DNA from: Paenibacillus sp. FSL K6-0276
GTDB lineage: Bacteria > Bacillota > Bacilli > Paenibacillales > Paenibacillaceae
DNA: 64,000 bases
Direction of reading: 5' to 3'
NCBI RefSeq assembly: GCF_037977235.1
Contig: NZ_CP150276.1
Location: 4,774,001 to 4,838,000, forward strand
How positions within the stretch are numbered: position 1 is the stretch's first letter; every line of letters starts with the position of its first letter. Position numbers and translations under genes: made by a program. Below, one piece after another: positions 9,203-16,584 of the stretch. The notes below the pieces were generated by a model, which saw nothing but the letters and a program-made list of their open reading frames with translations, made no database searches and was not told the DNA's origin.

Positions 9203-9279
9203 CCAGCCTCCTTAAAAGTTTTGTGAGCATTCGCTTCGCCTTGAGTTACTTCGAGCAAAACTCAAATCGTTAGCTTCTG
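9203..9279 (-). repeat. Repeat carrying the ribosome binding site of gpr
   Basis: On the minus strand this stretch ends GCTCACAAAACTTTTAAGG followed by AGG, just before the gpr start, and contains AGTTTTG, CTCAAGGCGAAGC in the middle. The same order of blocks is found before apt (58279-58346), and its last part also before helD. See findings. Confidence 0.6.
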
Positions 9280-9361
9280 CCTATGCTCTTTTGTCGATAG
9301 TGTGCGAGAGAAAGCCACTGTTTATGCAGGTAAAGATGGTTTAATTTGAAAGCTTTAAGTA

Positions 9362-9390
9362 TTGCTTTTTACTACCGGTCATGCTAAACT
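9362..9390 (+). promoter_or_regulatory. Sigma-A type promoter of rpsT
   Basis: TTGCTT (9362-9367), 17 bases, TAAACT (9385-9390). It lies 58 bp before the rpsT start codon on the same strand, in a gene expected to be highly expressed. Confidence 0.65.
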
Positions 9391-9448
9391 ATTTTAAGTT
9401 GTGAATCATTTGATAATGATTTCGAATGTCTTACAGGAGGTGAATGCA

Positions 9449-9721
9449 ATGCCAAATATTAAATCCGCGGTTAAACGCGTAAACACGAACGAAAAACGCC
9501 GTGCACTGAACGCTTCCCAAAAATCCGCGCTTCGTACAGCTGTGAAAACTGCTGATGTAGCACTGACAGGTACGGAAGTTGAAACTGCTCAAGCTGCTTT
9601 CCAAGCTGCTTCCAAAAAGCTGGACAAGGCCGTAACTAAAGGTCTGGTTCATAAAAATGCGGCTGCCCGCAAAAAATCCCGCTTGGCGAAGAAATTGAAC
9701 GCTCTTAAGGCTCAAGCCTAG
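9449..9721 (+). CDS. rpsT: 30S ribosomal protein S20
   Basis: Primary 16S rRNA binding protein of the small subunit. 90 aa, Lys/Ala rich, opening MPNIKSAVKRVNTNEKRR and ending AARKKSRLAKKLNALK, both typical of S20. The frame opens earlier at 9401 but the ATG at 9449 has AGGAGG at 9 bases and gives the family N-terminus. It is transcribed against its neighbours gpr and holA, as in B. subtilis. Confidence 0.98.
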   Translation: MPNIKSAVKRVNTNEKRRALNASQKSALRTAVKTADVALTGTEVETAQAAFQAASKKLDKAVTKGLVHKNAAARKKSRLAKKLNALKAQA

Positions 9722-9748
9722 GACGACATTCATAATGAGCAATTGAAG

Positions 9749-9785
9749 AACCTGACCGCTATGTTTCATACGGTTGGGTTTTTTT
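9749..9785 (+). terminator. Intrinsic terminator of rpsT
   Basis: Imperfect stem AACCTGACCG / CGGTTGGGTT followed by a run of T, 28 bp after the rpsT stop. Confidence 0.75.
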
Positions 9786-9861
9786 GTGTCTACTATTATT
9801 ATCAATAGTTTTCTATAAACATGTAATTGAACCGTTTCTACACTCCTCTTTTAAAATCACA

Positions 9862-9921
9862 AAAAAACCGCTCTTTGATAAAATGGAGGTATTACCCAAC
9901 CATTTCAAAAGGAACGGTTTC
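9862..9921 (-). terminator. Intrinsic terminator of holA
   Basis: Minus-strand stem AAACCGTTCCTTT with AAAGAGCGGTTT and a following T7 run; convergent with the rpsT terminator. The stem has small internal mismatches and a long loop. Confidence 0.6.
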
Positions 9922-9944
9922 ACTTCAAATTCCAATCATTTCGT

Positions 9945-10964
9945 TCAAGCACCTAACCGCAGCATAAACAGCTCCAGACCAAGTACTTTATCTATAGCTC
10001 CTGTCTTCATCTTATAATCCAAATCAGCGAGTGCACTTAAAATTTGCCGCAGACGTTCACTTGAGAACTTATGGGCCTGCTCACCTGCAAGCTTAACAGC
10101 ATAAGGATGAAGTCCGATCTGCGAAGCAATCTGACCTTGCGAATAACTATGTGCCGATAAATCCTTAACCTGCAAAATAATTCGGAACTGCCGCGCAATC
10201 AGCGCAGCAATCTTAATGGGTTCTTCTCGCTGCTTCAACAGCTCATACAGCGTATCAAGCGCCTTATCTAGACGCAGATTAGCGATATCCTCTACAAGCG
10301 TAAACACATTTTGTTCCGTTCCGCGATGCACAAGACTCTCTACTGCTTCTGCGTCTACGGTTCCGCCCTTACCAGCGAACAGACAAAGCTTGTCCATTTC
10401 AGCAGATAAGCCCTGCAAACCTGTCCCTGCATTAGTGATAAGAATCTCTGCGGTGCCAGGTGCCATCGTACAACCTCGCTCACGAATCCCTTTCTCTACC
10501 CAGCGCAGCAGTTCTTCTGCCCCTAGCGGGTTGAAAGCTAATACCGTACCCGCCGTTTTAACAGTCTTCACAATTTTCTTACGCTCGTCCAGCTTGTCAT
10601 TATTCACCATAAAGACGATCACACTGAAATCTACAGGATGCTGCAAATAATCACTTAAAATATCTATACGATGCTCAAGTTTGGCATTTTCTTTTCCCGC
10701 TGTAAATAACGATGCGTCCCGCACCAGCAATAATTTACGTTCTACCATAAAAGGTACAGTCTCAGCTTCTTCTACCACAGCCTGCACCGGCGTCTCAGAG
10801 AGATCAAAGGGAATAACCGCAAAATCACGATCCTCTTTGGCAATCAGCTGATCTTCCAGCAATGCCGCAAATTCATTCATTCGAAATTTTTCACTGCCGT
10901 ACAAAAGGTACAGCGGTGAGATTTTCCCTTGTTTGATTTCTTTTATCGCCGTTTTGGCATCCAT
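9945..10964 (-). CDS. holA: DNA polymerase III delta subunit
   Basis: Clamp-loader subunit that opens the beta sliding clamp (B. subtilis YqeN). The 339-aa product opens with ISPLYLLYGSEKFRMNEF, the divergent AAA+ start typical of delta, and continues with ENVFTLVEDIANLRLDKAL, KREEPIKIAALIARQFRIIL and LKELGLHPYAVKLA-type helices of the C-terminal collar domain. The ATG at 10964 is preferred over the one at 10988 because AAGGAAG precedes it at the right distance. In B. subtilis holA is next to comEC; here 7 kb of other genes intervene. Confidence 0.93.
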   Translation of the reverse strand: MDAKTAIKEIKQGKISPLYLLYGSEKFRMNEFAALLEDQLIAKEDRDFAVIPFDLSETPVQAVVEEAETVPFMVERKLLLVRDASLFTAGKENAKLEHRIDILSDYLQHPVDFSVIVFMVNNDKLDERKKIVKTVKTAGTVLAFNPLGAEELLRWVEKGIRERGCTMAPGTAEILITNAGTGLQGLSAEMDKLCLFAGKGGTVDAEAVESLVHRGTEQNVFTLVEDIANLRLDKALDTLYELLKQREEPIKIAALIARQFRIILQVKDLSAHSYSQGQIASQIGLHPYAVKLAGEQAHKFSSERLRQILSALADLDYKMKTGAIDKVLGLELFMLRLGA

Positions 10965-11046
10965 TCCGCCACTTCCTTTTCCATTCATCTAGCCCAATTT
11001 GCCCAGAGTCTTATTGTAGCAAAAAAAGCGACATAAATGCACATGC

Positions 11047-11092
11047 AAAAACGGAGAAACTCTGGCAGCCATGGCCAAAGCCCCTCCGTTTA
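11047..11092 (-). terminator. Intrinsic terminator after the anti-sigma factor gene
   Basis: Minus-strand stem AAACGGAGG / CTCCGTTT with a T5 run after it. It lies 150 bp past the anti-sigma stop; nothing coding is visible in between. Confidence 0.75.
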
Positions 11093-11111
11093 AGCGGCGC
11101 ATCTATATAAA

Positions 11112-11149
11112 CGTCGGAGTGAGAAGCCCTAGAAACTTCCCATCCGACG
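11112..11149. other. Unassigned hairpin
   Basis: CGTCGGA at 11112 and TCCGACG at 11143 form a perfect 7-bp stem around a 24-base loop, just upstream (in minus-strand sense) of the terminator at 11047. Without a T-run of its own it may be part of a longer 3' structure. Confidence 0.4.
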
Positions 11150-11242
11150 GTCATACCGATGTTCTGCAAATCCTATACTTTCTAGTTCCTGTCCGGTTGC
11201 TATAGTATATTCCGAAACTTCGAAAAATGTTCCAACCTCACT

Positions 11243-12502
11243 TTAATTTGTTGACAATGAAGTTGGTGTACTCTCTGGTGTTGCCGATGGCGACGCAGCT
11301 GGAGTAGAAGAGGTAATCCCTGCTTTTTGCACAGTGTACACCTTGGTAGTATTAACACCATCTTTCTCCGTCACATACGTGAACTGCGAGCTATCCGCCG
11401 ACCATTCTCCAGAAATCCAATTTCCCTCTAATGGATAAGAAGTCACTGCTATCCTATCTTCCACTGAGCCTTCGGGTGAATTCTTATAAATAACAAGCTG
11501 TAATCCAGCAAACTCAACCGCATAATGCCCATCAGGAGAAGTCCAAGTCTGCACATTAGAATCATTAGAATCCATAGCAATGTTAAAGCCCATAGCTTCT
11601 TTTCTAAAGTCATTAGCAATATCTAATGATTCCTCCGTAGGTGGCGCTGAATCAGCTGCGATCCTTTTATCTATAGAAGCAGGTTGATCCTTCTTATCAG
11701 CTTTGGACTGATGATTACTAGTGTCGCTAACATCCGGGGTTTGAACTTTCGTTACAGTATCCGGCTTCGGCGTCATAATCTTCTCAGTAGGATTGGGCTT
11801 CACATTATTAGTTGGTTCTGGTATCGACCGTCCTCCAGATCCAGCATTAGTTTCTGTTGGAGAAGTCGGCATCGAAGCAGGGTCCAACGGCCCCATCACT
11901 CTGTCTAATGCAGCGTTATCCTCATTCACACCAGATGCAGCTGGTAGAGCCCCGGAATCCGTTCCGCTATTAGCAGGCGCAGTCTCATCTGAATTAGCAG
12001 AAGTAGAAGTTTGAGCTTGCGATTCAATAGCCATATTATTAGCACTATCGCTGGTCGCTTTACTACTATCCTGCATTATTTGTTCTACCTCTGCCCCGGG
12101 CATTTTATCCGGCATATTAAAAATAGCTATCCCTAATATTACGGCAGCTGCGATAGCACCAATGCCTGTCCGTGTTGCTATAGAGGTTCCCTTGGAAGGT
12201 TTACCGCGGGAGCTTTCACGTGAAAATGGAACTACAACTGGCTCCTCGGTTCTCATAGCGCTTTGTTCACGACTGCTTCGATCCAATTCTGCAAGCTGAG
12301 GTAAAATAGAGTCAACCAGACTAAACGGGGGTTTCACGTCTGGCAACTGCTCCAATTCATTGGAGAGAAGTGTCAGCCGCTCAAAGACTTCCGCGCAGGA
12401 AGGACAATTATCGATATGACGGAACATTTCAACAATCTCATCTTGGCTCAAATCTTTGTCTAAATAGCGGTGCATCCATTCCATCACCTCCGCGCATTTC
12501 AT
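11243..12502 (-). CDS. Membrane anti-sigma factor with zinc finger domain (zf-HC2)
   Basis: Likely anti-sigma factor for the ECF sigma factor encoded just before it. 419 aa: an N-terminal ZAS domain with His29-x3-Cys33-x2-Cys36, one membrane segment at about 112-129 (IGAIAAAVILGIAIF), an extended Ser/Asn/Pro/Thr-rich linker (about 135-290) and a C-terminal extracytoplasmic part (about 300-395) with a beta-rich pattern, YAVEFAGLQLVIY and GEWSADSSQFTYV, suggesting a small propeller-like sensor. Start overlaps the sigma gene stop by 4 bp (ATGA), so the two are translationally coupled. What it senses is unknown. Confidence 0.85.
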   Translation of the reverse strand: MKCAEVMEWMHRYLDKDLSQDEIVEMFRHIDNCPSCAEVFERLTLLSNELEQLPDVKPPFSLVDSILPQLAELDRSSREQSAMRTEEPVVVPFSRESSRGKPSKGTSIATRTGIGAIAAAVILGIAIFNMPDKMPGAEVEQIMQDSSKATSDSANNMAIESQAQTSTSANSDETAPANSGTDSGALPAASGVNEDNAALDRVMGPLDPASMPTSPTETNAGSGGRSIPEPTNNVKPNPTEKIMTPKPDTVTKVQTPDVSDTSNHQSKADKKDQPASIDKRIAADSAPPTEESLDIANDFRKEAMGFNIAMDSNDSNVQTWTSPDGHYAVEFAGLQLVIYKNSPEGSVEDRIAVTSYPLEGNWISGEWSADSSQFTYVTEKDGVNTTKVYTVQKAGITSSTPAASPSATPESTPTSLSTN

Positions 12503-13047
12503 CCCGATACACCACCTTTCTGGTACTCCTGAAGTCTATTCTGCAGCTGCTGTCTGGCCCTAAACAGGTAAGATTTCACTGTATTCAAAGGCAAATCCAG
12601 GCAGTCTGCAATCTCGTTGTAAGAAAAATCTTGTAAATAGCGCAGGACGATGACTGTCCGATGATGCTCGGGCAATTGATCAATCGCTTCACGTATATCC
12701 TCGGCTAAATAAGAGGATAGAACCTCACGTTCCACATTGTGTTTATCCTGAAACACCATTTCGTGCTCATCAATAGAAACTGTAGGTTTAGTTCTTCTGA
12801 ATTTATCAATGCAAATATTGGTAACGATTCGCTGAACCCACGTTTTGAACTGGGCCTTTTCCTCATATGAACCGATTTTGGTATAAACCCGGATCAAGGC
12901 CTCCTGAGATGCATCCAGCGCATCTTGTTCATTATGCAAAATGTAGAAGGCAGTCTTATATACATGCCCTTCAATTTCTCGCAATAGGGTGATTAGAGCG
13001 TCGCGATCGCCCGCTTGAGCGGCTCTGATGAGTCCCTGCTCCACCAC
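12499..13047 (-). CDS. ECF-type RNA polymerase sigma factor
   Basis: Alternative sigma-70 factor of the SigW/SigM-like ECF group, 182 aa. Region 2 covers about 20-85 (DALDASQEALIRVYTKIGSY, FKTWVQRIVTNICID) and region 4 about 120-170 (LPEHHRTVIVLRYLQDFSY, EIADCLDLPLNTVKSYLFRA). Start GTG at 13047 behind AGAGAGGGGGA. The downstream coupled gene is its anti-sigma factor, and the promoter at 13078 looks like an ECF-type sequence, so the pair is probably autoregulated. Confidence 0.93.
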   Translation of the reverse strand: MVEQGLIRAAQAGDRDALITLLREIEGHVYKTAFYILHNEQDALDASQEALIRVYTKIGSYEEKAQFKTWVQRIVTNICIDKFRRTKPTVSIDEHEMVFQDKHNVEREVLSSYLAEDIREAIDQLPEHHRTVIVLRYLQDFSYNEIADCLDLPLNTVKSYLFRARQQLQNRLQEYQKGGVSG

Positions 13048-13077
13048 GAAGGTTCCCCCTCTCTATGCAATCTTACT

Positions 13078-13106
13078 GACGCGCAAGACTGCGAATTTGT
13101 TGCAAC
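13078..13106 (-). promoter_or_regulatory. Candidate ECF-type autoregulatory promoter
   Basis: Minus strand GTTGCAAC (13106-13099), then after 17 bases CGTC (13081-13078). The AAC element and CGTC at 16-17 bases spacing is the common ECF promoter pattern, and it lies 30 bp before the sigma gene. Confidence 0.65.
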
Positions 13107-13273
13107 CCTGTAATTAATATTTTTAGAATACCAAACTTTTCTTAAAACGTCATGTTAAGCCATCTTTATACAGCGCTATCGCGCATTACGCAGCCAATAA
13201 TTCCTACTAAGCATACAGGGGAAACTTCAATCATTCAAATACTCTTTTGGATAACTTTGTAACAAAAATGACA

Positions 13274-13331
13274 CAAGTATAAACGCCTTCAGCGTCCCTA
13301 TAAGGACGCTAAGCGTTTAGGTAAGAAATAT
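13274..13331 (+). repeat. ~100 bp double-palindrome repeat, copy 2 (left half only)
   Basis: Contains the left palindrome (ATAAACGCC, TCCCTATAAGGA, GCTAAGCGTTTA) and the GTAAGAAATAT junction, then diverges. The right hairpin seen in copies 1, 3 and 4 is absent. It lies between the sigma-factor promoter and the terminator of the next gene. Confidence 0.8.
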
Positions 13332-13343
13332 CTCCCATTTCCA

Positions 13344-13382
13344 AAAGAAACGGCTTATTCTCCCGTCGGAAAAGAAGCCGTC
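13344..13382 (-). terminator. Intrinsic terminator of the 88-aa gene
   Basis: Minus-strand stem ACGGCTT / AAGCCGT followed by TTTCTTTT, 40 bp after the stop at 13421. Copy 2 of the ~100 bp repeat begins about 12 bp beyond it. Confidence 0.7.
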
Positions 13383-13420
13383 AGTTAATAAGCAATAACC
13401 TCACAATCGAGCACTTAACT

Positions 13421-13687
13421 CTATTTATATAACACAATTTTGCAGAGCATGAACACCGCGTAGTTGTCCCTAGTTTCATCATCCACAACATACGCTTCTC
13501 CATTCTCAAAAATATGAGGGTTATTGTAATTTCGCTCTAATCTATAGATCTGGCCTTCCGTTACCTTACAACCCTGGAATGCCGACTCAATTTCTACGTA
13601 TTCGGCATCCTCTTCGTCAGCTGCTTGATACAGCCTTTTATCATGATAAGCAGGCATATACTCACTCCCGGTCGGATAATAAACCAT
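13421..13687 (-). CDS. Small hypothetical protein
   Basis: Not recognised. 88 aa, acidic, rich in Tyr and Glu (YMPAYHDKRLYQAADEEDAE; ENGEAYVVDDETRDNY), no membrane segment. Two starts are possible: ATG at 13687 with a weak site, or ATG at 13657 (78 aa, MPAYHDK) behind GGGAGTGAG, which I consider somewhat better. It has its own terminator and stands alone between the ECF sigma unit and eda. The small acidic composition and family-like internal order suggest a real gene, but no function is claimed. Confidence 0.6.
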   Translation of the reverse strand: MVYYPTGSEYMPAYHDKRLYQAADEEDAEYVEIESAFQGCKVTEGQIYRLERNYNNPHIFENGEAYVVDDETRDNYAVFMLCKIVLYK

Positions 13688-13813
13688 TCCAATTCATTGA
13701 CGTTAGTCAAGCATCACGACTCTTCTACTTTATAGTTTATTGTCTTTGTCCTCATTCTATACTTTGCAAAAAACATATAATGCAATGTAGATGAGGTTAG
13801 CAGAAAATAATAT

Positions 13814-13855
13814 AAAAAAGGTTGTATAACTGACATTTGTCAGCTATACAACCTT
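13814..13855 (-). terminator. Intrinsic terminator of eda
   Basis: Long minus-strand hairpin: AAGGTTGTATAGCTGAC pairs with GTCAGTTATACAACCTT, one mismatch, ATTT-sized loop, followed by TTTTTATATT. It lies 38 bp after the eda stop. Confidence 0.9.
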
Positions 13856-13892
13856 CAATAATCCATCTATTGAAATTAAGAAACAAACAGAA

Positions 13893-14534
13893 TTAAATAC
13901 CTTTTACCTCTTTAAACTTCGCCACATACTGAGCCGCAAGTTCGGTAATCTGATCGTATCGACCATCCTTCGCCGGTGCAGTCAAATTGCCCCCGATACC
14001 TACGGCTATACAGCCGTTTGCAATCCACTTTTCCATATTATTCAGATCCACGCCACCTGTTGGCATAATGTTCACATGCGGCATAGGGCCTTTAACCGCT
14101 TTCACATAATCCGGACCAAAAGCACTACCAGGGAACAACTTAAGCACATCCACACCAAACTTCAATGCTTCCTTCATTTCATTTAATGTCATGCAGCCAG
14201 GCATGTACGGAATACCATAAAGATTACACATCTTAGCTGTCTCTGCTTCAAAAGAGGGACTGACCACAAATTCTGAGCCTGCAAGAATGGCTATTCTCGC
14301 CGTTAATGGATCAAGCACAGTCCCTGCTCCAATCACTGCGCGATCTCCGTACTCCGCTACCAATCGTTTAATCGCCACATCCGCATCAGGAGTAGTGAAA
14401 GTTACCTCAATATTATTCAAACCGCCTTCAATACAAGCAACGGACATTTTAAAAGCTTCCTCAGCACTATCAGCACGAATAACGGCTACAACTCCAACGG
14501 ACGCTACATTCTGCAATACTTTCATTTTCTTCAT
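13893..14534 (-). CDS. eda: KDPG/KHG aldolase
   Basis: Cleaves 2-keto-3-deoxy-6-phosphogluconate to pyruvate and glyceraldehyde-3-phosphate. 213 aa, class I aldolase barrel with GLNNIEVTFTTPDA (catalytic Glu region), GAGTVLD, and the Schiff-base lysine in VDVLKLFPGSAFGPDYVKA followed by PTGGV. ATG at 14534 with AAAGGGAG; an upstream in-frame ATG at 14552 lacks a site. It is divergent from kdgK, which makes its substrate: together they are the lower part of pectin/hexuronate breakdown. Confidence 0.94.
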   Translation of the reverse strand: MKKMKVLQNVASVGVVAVIRADSAEEAFKMSVACIEGGLNNIEVTFTTPDADVAIKRLVAEYGDRAVIGAGTVLDPLTARIAILAGSEFVVSPSFEAETAKMCNLYGIPYMPGCMTLNEMKEALKFGVDVLKLFPGSAFGPDYVKAVKGPMPHVNIMPTGGVDLNNMEKWIANGCIAVGIGGNLTAPAKDGRYDQITELAAQYVAKFKEVKGI

Positions 14535-14879
14535 CAGTAGACTCCCTTTCATTTGGTACGATCATAGATGAATATGAAACACTAATTTAGATAAACTTTT
14601 TTATTAAATTTACTAATCATTACGATATAATCTATAATCAGATAGTAATAACAATACGGTTAACAGTCAATACATTTTTATGAATCTTAGGATAATCATT
14701 TATCAAAAAGATTAATTAACCCTTTCATTATAAGGATTTATATCTTATTTGTTTTCTTTTATCCAAAACACAATTCGGATTAAAAATCATTCTTTTATTG
14801 TACAAAACCGATTTATGTGATAATTTCAAGTTACACATCATTATACTGGGATAAATTCATTACCCTAGGAGGAACTCAA
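14535..14879. promoter_or_regulatory. AT-rich divergent control region of eda and kdgK
   Basis: 345 bp without a gene. A kdgK promoter may be TTGTAC (14798 region), 17 bases, TAATTT ending about 14826. The 12-mer TTTATCAAAAAG at 14699-14710 recurs exactly once in the upstream region of the LacI-type gene (17635-17646), so it is a candidate operator part. Confidence 0.45.
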
Positions 14880-15830
14880 ATGAGTAAACAGCTGGATGCC
14901 GTCACTTTCGGGGAGCCGATGGCGATGTTTTATGCGAATGAAACGGGTCCCCTGCATGAAGTATTTTCGTTCTCCAAAGCGTTGGCAGGTGCCGAGAGCA
15001 ATGTAGCTACAGGCTTATCACGCTTAAATCATCCTACAGGTTATGTTACCAAGCTTGGCGAAGATAACTTTGGTCATTTCATTGCTCAAGCTATGAAGAA
15101 AGAGAATATTGATACCGACAACATTACTTTTACTAAAGAAACTTCAACGGGTATGTTGATCAAATCAAAGGTTGTTACTGGCGATCCTAAAGTCGAATAC
15201 TTCCGCAAAAATTCCGCGGCCTCCAAGCTTAGTCTGGTTGATTTTGACGAGGCATACTTTAATTCTGCTGGACATTTGCACGTAACAAGTATCTCCGCCG
15301 CCTTATCCAAGAGCTGTCATGAATTCTCTATTCACGCAATGGAATTTATGAAGAGACAAGGAAAAACAGTCTCCCTTGACCCTAACCTGCGCCCTAGCTT
15401 ATGGCCGGATACGGAAACGATGGTGAACACGATCAATGATTTGGCTACACGCTGTGATTGGTTCCTTCCGGGACTCGGTGAAGGCAAAATCCTTACAAGT
15501 CTGAATACGCCAGAAGAGATTGCAGACTATTATCTGGCGCGTGGCGTTAGCTTAGTCGTCATCAAGCTTGGACCTGAAGGCGCTTACTATAAATCCTCTG
15601 AAGGAGAAGGATATGTAGACGGATTTAAGGTGGAGCAGGTCGTTGATACCGTAGGTGCAGGTGATGGATTTGCAGTTGGTGTAATCAGTGCGATGCTGGA
15701 AAAGCTTCCGATTGCTGAGGCCGTCAAACGCGGTAATGCAATCGGCGCGTTAGCCGTCATGTCGCCAGGCGATATGGATGGACTTCCGACCCGTGAAGAG
15801 CTTGCGAAGTTTATGCAGCAGGAGGTTTAA
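14880..15830 (+). CDS. kdgK: 2-keto-3-deoxygluconate kinase (PfkB family)
   Basis: Phosphorylates 2-keto-3-deoxygluconate for Eda. 316 aa, ribokinase/PfkB fold: N-terminal GEPMAMFYANETGPLHEV, substrate glycine region AGAESNVATGLSRL, YFRKNSAASKL, and the C-terminal signature VDTVGAGDGFAVGVISAML with the catalytic Asp in GAGD. The ATG at 14880 follows AGGAGGAACTCAA; the frame opens earlier at 14817 without a site. Divergent from eda and followed by a 750-bp repeat-rich gap. Confidence 0.93.
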   Translation: MSKQLDAVTFGEPMAMFYANETGPLHEVFSFSKALAGAESNVATGLSRLNHPTGYVTKLGEDNFGHFIAQAMKKENIDTDNITFTKETSTGMLIKSKVVTGDPKVEYFRKNSAASKLSLVDFDEAYFNSAGHLHVTSISAALSKSCHEFSIHAMEFMKRQGKTVSLDPNLRPSLWPDTETMVNTINDLATRCDWFLPGLGEGKILTSLNTPEEIADYYLARGVSLVVIKLGPEGAYYKSSEGEGYVDGFKVEQVVDTVGAGDGFAVGVISAMLEKLPIAEAVKRGNAIGALAVMSPGDMDGLPTREELAKFMQQEV

Positions 15831-15984
15831 GCACATAGATTTGATATGGGACTCACAACCTCCAGGCATTCGCTCATGATCTGCCTTGTCCCATCTTTAA
15901 CCACTATCGGCTGTACAAATGGGGGTCCGCATTTCTGGGGCATTTATGCCCCGCTTTCTGCTTCTTCTCAGTCTCAATCCCTGG

Positions 15985-16169
15985 TATAGGGAATTCCTCC
16001 CTTTAATTTTGCGTTTTAGTCTATAAATCGAAGAATATAGGGAAAACCTCCTTATAATTCATCAGATTTTGACTTATTTCGGGTTTTATCCGAATTTATA
16101 CGGAGGAATTCCCTATACTCATTGATAACAAACGGAATCCTAAAAATTTATAGGGAGTAATTCCCTATA
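15985..16169. repeat. Four ~20 bp units around TATAGGGAATTCCTCC
   Basis: Two plus-oriented units at 15985-16002 and 16036-16056 (TATAGGGAAAACCTCCTTATA), then two minus-oriented units at 16097-16117 and 16149-16169. Each is followed in its own direction by T/A-rich sequence (TTTTAGT, ATAAATT). The two head-in pairs form a ~185 bp inverted arrangement downstream of kdgK. Confidence 0.75.
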
Positions 16170-16194
16170 ATCCCGAATCCCTCCACTCACATCG

Positions 16195-16519
16195 CACAAT
16201 GAAAATGTTATTCCCTTATTCATTTATACCTTTCGCTGAACTAAGAAATCCTGCAAACATGCAGCTTTTTCTACAGATATCCTCTACATTAAGTCCAAAA
16301 ACTGCACAGGTACAGGTACATCTTCACATATGGTCGAAGTCTTCTTCCGGAGCAATAATAACTATTTATTTACAGTAATAATATTTTTACCATCCTCAAA
16401 TTATTTGAAAATGTACCTTTGCAGGGTTTATTCGCTGGCTATAATTACTGATTAGTTAACTATCTGCATCTTTGAGCTACCTCGTGCTATTTAGCCCTTG
16501 ATCAATCCTTACATTTACG
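16195..16519 (-). repeat. ~330-360 bp intergenic repeat, copy 1
   Basis: Aligns end to end, with substitutions and indels, to 20606-20967. Shared blocks in order include CACAATG, ATGTTATTCCCTT, CAGCTTTTT, ACAGATATCCTCT, AAGTCCAAAAACTGCA, TCTTC-GGAGCAA, CTTTGAGCTACNNCGTGCTA and CATTTACG. Its CATTTACG end touches the T-tract of the LacI-gene terminator. No intact reading frame is shared by both copies. Confidence 0.85.
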
Positions 16520-16566
16520 TAAAAAAATGCCGTCTCACAGTTGAACTGTGGAACGGCATTTTTTTG
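16520..16566 (-). terminator. Intrinsic terminator of the LacI-type gene
   Basis: Stem AAAAATGCCGT-TCCACAGTT / AACTGTG-AGACGGCATTTTT, nearly perfect, with T-runs on both sides, 18 bp after the regulator stop. It could work in both directions. Confidence 0.92.
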
Positions 16567-16584
16567 TATTTTTATAGCATACGC

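Noticed and set aside
15985..16169. CRISPR-like array
   Set aside because: Units are in both orientations, spacers vary in length and no cas genes are near.
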